A stretch of 64,000 nucleotides of DNA from Methylocystis bryophila. Its GTDB lineage: Bacteria > Pseudomonadota > Alphaproteobacteria > Rhizobiales > Beijerinckiaceae. The notes below the pieces were generated by a model. It was not told where the DNA came from and made no database searches. It saw nothing but the letters and a program-made list of their open reading frames with translations. The position numbers and the translations under genes were made by a program. The stretch spans positions 2,170,001-2,234,000 of the forward strand of contig NZ_AP027149.1 of assembly GCF_027925445.1 (NCBI RefSeq), in the 5' to 3' direction. Below are positions 57,927-64,000 of the stretch, in pieces; the stretch's first letter is position 1, and every line of letters begins with the position of its first letter.

Positions 57927-57975
57927 GATCATCTTGTCCGCGTTTGAGCGAAATCGCTTCAAGCGCGGCGTGATC
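57927..57975. repeat. Interspersed palindromic repeat, family B, before the TPR gene
   Basis: GATCATCTTGTCCGCG, TTTGAGCGAAATCGCTTCAA, GCGCGGCGTGATC. It ends 13 bp before the GTG of the TPR gene, whose ribosome site AAAGGAG follows it directly, so it lies in the leader of that gene. Confidence 0.75.
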
Positions 57976-57988
57976 TAAAGGAGATCCC

Positions 57989-59830
57989 GTGACCGACATG
58001 GCGAGCCTACAACCCGGCCTGCGCGAAGGCCAGCCAGACGCGGCCGCGCCTGCGCGAACGAGCGTCGTCGCCGCCGTGGCCACGACCATTCGCCGCGCGG
58101 CCGGCATTTTCGAGCCGCTGCGCATCGTGGTCGTCAACGCGCTGGTGATCCTCGCCGTCTTTGTTGGCGGCTATACGATCTACAAGCTCGCCGCGAAGAC
58201 AAGCTTCGTCGTGAAAGATATCTCCGTTCCCGCCGCCTTGCAGGAGCAGGGCATCACCGGAAACGTGATCGCGCAGCAGATTCTCGATCACATCTCTGAG
58301 ATCGATGCGGCCGCGGGCTCGCGCAAGCAGAAGGCTCAGATCTCGGGACTCGACTTCCAGAGCACGATGCCGACCATCAATCTGCCTGTGGGCGGCTTCA
58401 ACATGGGCACGATCGTATCCGAGGTGCGTCGTCTTCTTGGCTACACCGAGACCGTTATCACGGGCGAAGTCTTCATCGAGGAGCCGAAGGACAAGGACCA
58501 GCCCGCCAAATACGGGCTGCGGCTGCGCATCGCCGGCGAGGGGCCGATCTACAAATCCGAGACGCCGGAGCCGGACGTCCAGCGTCTCATCGCGGCGGCG
58601 GCCGAACGGATCATGCACAAGTTCGATCCGATCAACCTCGGCTATTTCTATTATCGCCAGAAGGACTACGACAAGGCCGGAGAGACCGCCGATTTCGCGC
58701 TCGCGAGCGCGAACGCCGACAATTATCCCTGGGCCTACACAATGCGTGGTCTCATCGCCCGCGACCGCGGCAAAGTGAGCGAAGCGGCGCGCGACTTCCA
58801 CCAGGTGGTCTCGCTCGACCCCAATTTCGGGATGGGTCACGTCAATCTTTCCGGGATCCTGCGTCTCGATGGCCAGTTGGACGCGGCCGAAACCGCCGCG
58901 CGCAGGGCAATCGATCTCATGCCCAAGCAGCACGAAGGCTATGCGGCTCTCGCGCTCGTTCTGCTCGATCGCGGGGATCGCGACAAGGCGCTCGCCGAGA
59001 TGGACAAGGGCGTCGAGGTCGATTCCCAGGAGGCGCAGAGCCATCTGGCGCAAGGCGCGCTGCGCCAGAGCGTGGAGCATTACGAGGAGGCCATCGCCTC
59101 CTATCAAACTTCCGCCAAGCTTCGACCTGCGGCCGCACCGCTCATCGGCGCGGCGAACGCCTCCACGCATCTCAACCGACAGGAGGAAGCGCTGAGTTTC
59201 CTGCAGCGCGCGACCCAGGCCGAGCCCAAGAGCGTCGACGCCTGGCTCGCGCTTGGCGCTGCGACGCGACAACTCCACGACTGGAAGACCGCCGAAGCCG
59301 CGTTTGAAAAAGCGCAGGCGTTGGCGCCGGCGTCACCCACTCCGGTCGTGGAGCTCGCGGGTCTCTACGCCGCACAGAAGCGCTACGCCGCCGCCGAGGC
59401 GCTTTATACGAAACGCGAACGGTTCTTCCGCCACAACGCGGAGTTCCTCATCGGCTGGTCGCGTCTTTATTTTGAGCAAGGCAAAAAAGACGAGGCGAAG
59501 GACAAATTGCTGGACGCCGAGATCGAGGCGATGTTCGACGCAAAGGCGCTAGAGGGCGTGGCGCGCGAGCTCGAGGCGCGCGGAGAAATCGCTGAGGCCG
59601 TCGCCACATATCAGAAGATCGTCGGCCTTGATCTGCGCATGGGACCGATATTGGCGCCTCAGATCGAGAAGCTCACGGCGCGGCTCGAGCCCAAGACGCC
59701 CGAGCCCGTCGCCGCGCCGGCGTCGCCCGCCAAGGCCGAGCGCGCGCCGCCCGGCGCGGCAGCTCCGTCGAAGACTCGGCAGGCGCAGCACGCGCCGCAA
59801 GGCGACGCCCTCAAACGAGGCAATCCCTGA
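57989..59830 (+). CDS. Membrane-anchored tetratricopeptide-repeat protein
   Basis: A 613-residue protein. One membrane span 'LRIVVVNALVILAVFVGGYTIY' near residue 45 anchors it. Residues 70-200 form an N-terminal domain, then about ten TPR units (205-540), e.g. 'DKAGETADFALASANADNYPWAYTMRG' and 'EAALSFLQRATQAEPKSVDAWLALG'-type repeats. The tail (560-613) is Pro/Ala-rich and unstructured. It probably scaffolds an envelope complex; partners are unknown. The GTG start has AAAGGAG 5 bases upstream. Confidence 0.85.
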   Translation: MTDMASLQPGLREGQPDAAAPARTSVVAAVATTIRRAAGIFEPLRIVVVNALVILAVFVGGYTIYKLAAKTSFVVKDISVPAALQEQGITGNVIAQQILDHISEIDAAAGSRKQKAQISGLDFQSTMPTINLPVGGFNMGTIVSEVRRLLGYTETVITGEVFIEEPKDKDQPAKYGLRLRIAGEGPIYKSETPEPDVQRLIAAAAERIMHKFDPINLGYFYYRQKDYDKAGETADFALASANADNYPWAYTMRGLIARDRGKVSEAARDFHQVVSLDPNFGMGHVNLSGILRLDGQLDAAETAARRAIDLMPKQHEGYAALALVLLDRGDRDKALAEMDKGVEVDSQEAQSHLAQGALRQSVEHYEEAIASYQTSAKLRPAAAPLIGAANASTHLNRQEEALSFLQRATQAEPKSVDAWLALGAATRQLHDWKTAEAAFEKAQALAPASPTPVVELAGLYAAQKRYAAAEALYTKRERFFRHNAEFLIGWSRLYFEQGKKDEAKDKLLDAEIEAMFDAKALEGVARELEARGEIAEAVATYQKIVGLDLRMGPILAPQIEKLTARLEPKTPEPVAAPASPAKAERAPPGAAAPSKTRQAQHAPQGDALKRGNP

Positions 59831-59929
59831 GCAGAAAGTGCGTCGCAAGCCGCCGCCGCTTTCGAGCGGGCCTGCGTTTGGGTATATGCGAGCTTGAGAC
59901 CACGATAATTCACACAGGAGAATGCTCCG

Positions 59930-61405
59930 ATGACCGCTGCCGCCTCTACGACCTCCTCAAAGCTCATCCGGGGCGCGACCGGCGACTGGGAGGTCGTTAT
60001 CGGCATGGAGATCCACGCTCAGGTGACGAGCCGCGCCAAGCTCTTCTCGGGGGCGAGCGCGGAATATGGCGGCGAGCCCAATGATCATGTCTCGCTCGTC
60101 GATGCGGCGATGCCGGGCATGCTGCCGGTCATTAACGAGGAGTGCGTCGCGCAGGCGGTTCGCACCGGGCTCGGGCTGAAAGCCAAGATCAACCTGCGCT
60201 CGGTCTTCGACCGCAAGAATTACTTCTATCCAGACCTGCCGCAGGGCTATCAGATCTCGCAGTACAAGAATCCGGTCGTGGGCGAGGGCGAGGTCGTCGT
60301 CGACGTGTCTCCGAGCGAGCGCATCACCGTGGGCGTCGAGCGTCTTCACCTCGAGCAGGACGCGGGGAAGTCTTTGCACGAGCTCTCTGCGAGCGAGAGC
60401 CACGTCGACCTGAACCGCGCCGGGGTCGCCCTGATGGAGATCGTCTCCAAGCCGGACATGCGCTCCGCGGAGGAGGCGAGGGCCTATGTCTCGAAGCTCA
60501 GGACGATCCTGCGCTACATCGGCTCTTGCGACGGCAACATGGAAGAGGGCTCGCTCAGGGCGGATGTGAACGTCTCGGTGCGGCGGCCGGGCGAGCCGCT
60601 CGGCACGCGGTGCGAGATCAAGAACGTCAATTCGATCCGTTTCATCGGGCAGGCGATCGACGTCGAGGCGCGCCGGCAGATCGGCGTTCTCGAGGATGGG
60701 GGCTCGATCCGCCAGGAGACGCGGCTGTTCGATCCTGGCAAGGGCGAGACTCGCGCCATGCGCTCGAAAGAGGAAGCGCACGACTACCGCTATTTCCCCG
60801 ATCCCGACTTGCTGCCGCTCGAGTTCGATCAGGCCTATGTCGACGCCTTGGCCGAGGGATTGCCCGAGCTCCCCGATGCGAAGCGCGCGCGCTTCATCTC
60901 GGATTACGGTCTCACGCCTTATGACGCCGGCGTGCTGGTCATGGAGCGCGCCAGCGCCGATTTTTTCGAGGCGGCGGCGAAGGGTCGCGACGCCAAGCTC
61001 GTCGCCAATTGGGTCATCAACGAGCTCTTCGGGCGCCTCAACAAGGAGGGGCTCGACGTCCAGCAGTCGCCCGTCTCCGCGCCGGCGCTCGGCAAGATCG
61101 TCGATCTCATCTCCAACGAGACGATCTCCGGCAAGATCGCCAAGGATCTCTTCGAGATCGTCTGGACGGAAGGCGGCGATCCGGAAGCGATCGTCGAGGC
61201 GCGCGGCTTGCGCCAGGTCACGGATACGGGCGCGATCGAAGCAGCGATCGACGCGGTGATCGCCGCGCATCCCGACAAGGTGGCGCAGGCGCTGGCCAAG
61301 CCGACGATGCTCGGATGGTTCGTCGGCCAGGTGATGAAAGCCACTGGCGGCAAGGCCAATCCTCAGTCCGTGAACGAGCTGCTAAAAGCCAAGCTCGGCC
61401 TCTGA
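59930..61405 (+). CDS. gatB: Aspartyl/glutamyl-tRNA amidotransferase subunit B
   Basis: A 491-residue GatB of normal length. 'WEVVIGMEIHAQVTSRAKLFS' opens it, 'DLPQGYQISQYKNPVV' and 'LHLEQDAGKSLHE' follow, 'RAGVALMEIVSKPDMRS' is the family signature and 'DYRYFPDPDLLPL' lies in the cradle. The YqeY-like tail ends in 'GKANPQSVNELLKAKLGL'. It transfers ammonia from GatA to Glu-tRNA(Gln) or Asp-tRNA(Asn). gatA and gatC are not adjacent, which is common in this class. RBS ACAGGAG. Confidence 0.97.
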   Translation: MTAAASTTSSKLIRGATGDWEVVIGMEIHAQVTSRAKLFSGASAEYGGEPNDHVSLVDAAMPGMLPVINEECVAQAVRTGLGLKAKINLRSVFDRKNYFYPDLPQGYQISQYKNPVVGEGEVVVDVSPSERITVGVERLHLEQDAGKSLHELSASESHVDLNRAGVALMEIVSKPDMRSAEEARAYVSKLRTILRYIGSCDGNMEEGSLRADVNVSVRRPGEPLGTRCEIKNVNSIRFIGQAIDVEARRQIGVLEDGGSIRQETRLFDPGKGETRAMRSKEEAHDYRYFPDPDLLPLEFDQAYVDALAEGLPELPDAKRARFISDYGLTPYDAGVLVMERASADFFEAAAKGRDAKLVANWVINELFGRLNKEGLDVQQSPVSAPALGKIVDLISNETISGKIAKDLFEIVWTEGGDPEAIVEARGLRQVTDTGAIEAAIDAVIAAHPDKVAQALAKPTMLGWFVGQVMKATGGKANPQSVNELLKAKLGL

Positions 61406-62039
61406 GCCGAGCGTTTCTCCCGCCGAAACGAATCAGTTTTCGACGCGCGTTGCGCGATTCCAACCGCGCACGCGAACGTCGCGTCCAGTTTTTTTTACGT
61501 CTCGATGCGTCGTCGACAGATTTTTTTTGCGTTCTACGCGCGTCTCGGACGCCCGCTTGCCGACAGCGTCGCTGCGCGCTTCATCGAGACGATCGAGGCC
61601 GTCGTTGAAAGGCTCGAACGACACTGACATCGTGGTGAGGCGGCGTGCAGGATGCGTCGACGAGTCTAGCCCGCGCGTCGGCGATGCGCGCGCCGTGCGA
61701 TTTCATAGACGAGAAGAATCAAAGCATTGAGTTGCGTCGCGATCGGTCGCGCGCGCTGCGGAAGCTCCGGCTCGTCGCAACGTCGACGCTCTCTTCGATG
61801 CGTCGCGATGCGCGCGCTCAGCGATTTCATCGGTCTGCGTGACGCCTTCGTCGGCCCGCTTGCTGCGCCTTTCGCGCCTCCTTTGATCGCGTCATTGAGA
61901 GCGTCGCGAGCGCTCTCAATGCGCATTGCGATGATGAATCGCGTGGTTCGCCTCTTGCACGCGTGCTTAAGCACGCTACGCTAGCAACACCAGTTGTCGG
62001 TCGATTGTGTTCCGGCAATTTGGATGAAGGGGACCCATT
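61406..62039. other. 634-bp gap upstream of the histone-H1-like gene
   Basis: GC-rich region of Arg/Ser/Asp-rich open frames with no ribosome site. A 40-codon frame at 61505-61627 (MRRRQIFFAFYARLG...) is possible but unsupported. Similar motifs 'GCGATGCGCGCGC' and 'GCGATTTCAT' recur at 61681-61708 and 61803-61830, hinting at old internal duplication. No RNA gene is recognised. Confidence 0.35.
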
Positions 62040-62438
62040 ATGGCGAGAGCAACCACCAAGCGTAGGCCGGCCAAGAAAGCGGCCGCCAAGAAGGGTGCGC
62101 GGAAGGGTGCGCGTAAGTCGGCGACCAAGAAGGCCGGCGCGAAGAAGGCTGGCGCGAAGAAGGCTGGCGCGAAGAAGGCCGGCGCAAAGAAGGGCGCACG
62201 CAAAGGCGTTCGCAAGGCCGGCGCGCGCAAGGTCGCTCGCAAGACGACGACTCGCAAGACCGCCACCAAGAAGCGCGGCGTCCGCAAGGCCGTGGCAAAG
62301 AAGGGGACGCGGAAGGCCAGCGTCAAAAAGGTCGCTCGCAAGACGGCGACTCGCAAGGTCGCGACCAAGAAGCGCGTCGCCCGCAAGCCGAAGGAAGTCC
62401 CGTCGGTTCCTCCGATTTCGACGCCGGAGTCCATTTGA
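62040..62438 (+). CDS. Lysine-rich histone H1-like DNA-binding protein
   Basis: A 132-residue protein made almost only of Lys, Arg, Ala, Gly and Thr. It opens 'MARATTKRRPAKKAAAKKGA' and has four tandem KAGAK units (codons at 62130-62189). This is the composition of bacterial H1-like proteins (Hc1/BpH1/AlgP type) that bind DNA without sequence preference and help condense it. The last 20 residues (PKEVPSVPPISTPESI) are acidic or neutral. The ATG has AAGGGG upstream. No folded globular domain is seen. Confidence 0.85.
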   Translation: MARATTKRRPAKKAAAKKGARKGARKSATKKAGAKKAGAKKAGAKKAGAKKGARKGVRKAGARKVARKTTTRKTATKKRGVRKAVAKKGTRKASVKKVARKTATRKVATKKRVARKPKEVPSVPPISTPESI

Positions 62439-62585
62439 ACGGAACGCGCCGACGCTTCGTGCAGGCTTTGCCTCGCGACCTATGCGAAGCGACGGCGGGC
62501 CGGCTTTGCCCGAGCCTGCGCTGGCGCGCGCTCGGGCGAGAGCTCTGCTAAAGGCGCTTTCAGCGCTTGAGACCCAGTGGCGCTT

Positions 62586-63107
62586 TTAGCGTTTGAGACA
62601 TTGAGCGCCGAAGTCTCGCCATAGCGGCATGGGATCGCGCGCCTCGAGCTTCAACTTCGACCATTCGATCGCGCAGGCGCGCATTTTCTCCCGCGACGCC
62701 TCGGGCAGACGCGGCGGCGGCGTCGCCGTGTCCGGCGGCGGCAGCGAGGCGAGCGGCGCTTTCTCTACCTTCTCCTCGCGCTTGGATCCGGCTCCAGCCT
62801 GCGCACCGCTATCTGTGGCTTTGGCGGGCGAAGTCGCTGACCTATTGAAGGGAGCAGGCGTCGCGTTCTGCGCCTTCTCCTGAACTTCTTTCTTGCGAGA
62901 TTTTTTCGCCGTCGGGACTTTCGGCGAGGAAGGCGTAGAGTCCGCCTCGTTAGCGAAGACCCGCGCGTTCGGCGTCAAAAGACAGATCGCGACCGCTGCG
63001 CAGAGCGCCAGCGTCCCGGGAAGGAGTCGGAGCGAGCGACGCGTCCAGCATCCCGGTCGCGCCGCGGAGGAGAAGCGCGTCGCTGTCAGTGGCCGCGTTG
63101 CGAGCAT
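62586..63107 (-). CDS. Exported hypothetical protein
   Basis: A 173-residue protein. A basic start and membrane helix 'LLPGTLALCAAVAICLLTP' (25-45) act as signal or anchor. The middle is low complexity, rich in Lys, Pro, Ser and Thr. The final 35 residues are conserved-looking: 'REKMRACAIEWSKLKLEARD' and 'PLWRDFGAQCLKR', with two cysteines, like a small Cys-containing domain of many Methylocystis and Bradyrhizobium hypothetical proteins. The ATG at 63107 is chosen; the frame is open to 63143. The function is unknown. Confidence 0.7.
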   Translation of the reverse strand: MLATRPLTATRFSSAARPGCWTRRSLRLLPGTLALCAAVAICLLTPNARVFANEADSTPSSPKVPTAKKSRKKEVQEKAQNATPAPFNRSATSPAKATDSGAQAGAGSKREEKVEKAPLASLPPPDTATPPPRLPEASREKMRACAIEWSKLKLEARDPMPLWRDFGAQCLKR

Positions 63108-63175
63108 GACGGGATCATAGCCGTCCGCGCGCCGTCGCGGCAACCCAAGCTTTCTTCGTGGCGTCAGAACATGGT

Positions 63176-63223
63176 AAATCGCGTTGCGTCCGGGCGATTC
63201 CGCCTGAACGCAGCGCGGTCTGG
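63176..63223. repeat. Interspersed palindromic repeat, family B, before hemB
   Basis: AAATCGCGTTGCGTCCGG, GCGATTCCGCC, TGAACGCAGCGCGGT: an imperfect copy of the 46081 element lying 22 bp upstream of hemB. Confidence 0.6.
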
Positions 63224-63244
63224 AGCCGCGGCGGAGATGAGCCC

Positions 63245-64000
63245 ATGAGTTCCCGGGAGAATGCGCGTCGAGCGCCGAGCCTCGATCTCGTTTCCCGTCC
63301 TCGGCGCAATCGACGGGCCGAATGGGTGCGTCGTCTGGTGCGCGAGACGACGCTCGAAGTGTCCGATCTGATCCTGCCGCTCTTCGTCGTCGAGGGCCGA
63401 GAGCAGGAAGAGGCGATCTCCTCCATGCCGGGAACGCGCCGGCTGTCGATCGATCTCGCGGTGCGGACAGCTGAACGCGCCGCCGCGCTCGGCATTCCCG
63501 CCATTGCGCTGTTTCCCAATATCGATGCGGCTTTGCGCGACGACGGCGGCTCCAACGCCTTCGATCCCGAAAATCTCGTTTGCCGCGCCTGTCGCGCCAT
63601 CAAATCCGAAGTCCCTGCGATCGGCGTCATCACCGACGTGGCGCTCGATCCCTATACGAGCCACGGCCATGACGGCCTCTTGCAGGATGACGAGATCGTC
63701 AATGACGCGAGCGTCGCGGCTCTGGTTCGCCAGGCGCTCAATCAGGCGCGGGCCGGCGCCGACGTGATCGCGCCCTCCGACATGATGGACGGGCGCATCG
63801 GAGCCATTCGCTCGGCGCTTGACGCCGAAGGCTTCACGGACGTCCTGATCCTGACCTATGCCGCGAAATACGCCTCGGCTTTCTATGGTCCGTTTCGCGA
63901 CGCCGTCGGCACGACTAAGACACTGATTGGCGACAAGCGCACATATCAAATGGATCCGGCCAACGCGAAGGAGGCGCTGCGCGAGGTCGCTCTCGATCTC
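63245..64000 (+). CDS. hemB: Delta-aminolevulinic acid dehydratase (porphobilinogen synthase), 5' part
   Basis: 252 codons are visible; the gene runs off the right edge. It joins two 5-aminolevulinates to porphobilinogen in haem, cobalamin and bacteriochlorophyll synthesis. 'ILPLFVVEGREQEEAISSMPG' opens the fold, and 'YAAKYASAFYGPFRDA' contains the first active-site Lys. The metal region reads 'TDVALDPYTSHGHDGLL': Asp/Ala replace the cysteines of zinc enzymes, so this is the Mg-type seen in rhizobia. The start has GGAGATGAG upstream. The second Lys is outside the window. Confidence 0.96.
   Translation, partial: MSSRENARRAPSLDLVSRPRRNRRAEWVRRLVRETTLEVSDLILPLFVVEGREQEEAISSMPGTRRLSIDLAVRTAERAAALGIPAIALFPNIDAALRDDGGSNAFDPENLVCRACRAIKSEVPAIGVITDVALDPYTSHGHDGLLQDDEIVNDASVAALVRQALNQARAGADVIAPSDMMDGRIGAIRSALDAEGFTDVLILTYAAKYASAFYGPFRDAVGTTKTLIGDKRTYQMDPANAKEALREVALDL

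Noticed and set aside
61505..61627. 40-codon frame with a toxin-like look (IFFAFYARLG...)
   Set aside because: Too short for a ParE-type toxin, no antitoxin partner and no ribosome site.

Overview
The window looks like chromosome of a high-GC alphaproteobacterial methylotroph, most likely a serine-cycle (type II) methanotroph of the Methylocystis/Methylosinus group. The left edge carries mtkB-ppc-mclA, the C1-assimilation block that ends the classical serine-cycle operon. Other markers fit the Hyphomicrobiales: the DUF2948-hisD-UPF0262-LMW phosphatase-PPTase run, an intracellular PHB depolymerase, a HemB without the zinc cysteines, and glnK-amtB. The genus is inferred; no rRNA or methane monooxygenase gene is in view.

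Layout. 1-4.5 kb: serine cycle. 4.5-10.5 kb: DUF559 nuclease-like gene between inverted palindromic repeats, DUF1636 protein, exported alpha/beta-hydrolase lipoprotein, an APC permease fused to a periplasmic domain, and an SDR. 10.5-11.6 kb: an IS630-type insertion sequence with a broken or frameshifted transposase. 11.7-17 kb: DUF992 protein, outer-membrane porin, and amtB flanked on both sides by PII genes. 17-19.6 kb: EF-hand protein and amidase. 20-22.3 kb: an AT-richer island with a MauJ/HEPN-like gene and a decayed DUF6602-like gene. 22.4-26.1 kb: PPTase, LMW phosphatase, UPF0262, hisD and DUF2948. 26.3-32.9 kb: RecD-like helicase, membrane protein, purA and an L,D-transpeptidase. 33-34.5 kb: a relic islet (pseudoenzyme, deleted epimerase) between inverted interspersed repeats. 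34.7-40 kb: rsmD, pseudouridine synthase, SpoIIAA-like protein and a GlxA/PfpI divergent pair. 40.4-44.5 kb: a TonB receptor carrying two extra C-terminal beta-barrel domains. 44.6-53.3 kb: tadA, DUF937, phaZ, WcbI, two tandem GSCFA proteins, DUF1772 and lpdA. 53.3-57.3 kb: an HNH-like protein and a translationally coupled two-gene membrane/cytoplasmic unit of unknown function. 57.5-64 kb: FmdB, TPR protein, gatB, histone-H1-like protein, exported protein and the start of hemB.

Working together: Mtk makes malyl-CoA, Mcl splits it to acetyl-CoA and glyoxylate, and Ppc refills oxaloacetate, so the first three genes are one pathway segment. PII proteins control AmtB. PhaZ mobilises PHB, a typical carbon store of these bacteria. 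Several families of dispersed palindromic repeats sit in the gaps between genes across the whole window.

The most unusual objects are the triple-barrel TonB receptor fusion, the permease-periplasmic fusion, the coupled unknown pair at 54.6-57.2 kb, the degenerate enzymes (isochorismatase-like, HNH-like), a 40-bp duplicated leader before two unrelated genes, and a perfect palindrome shared by the GlxA/PfpI locus. All functional calls are from reading the translated sequence; no search was run.
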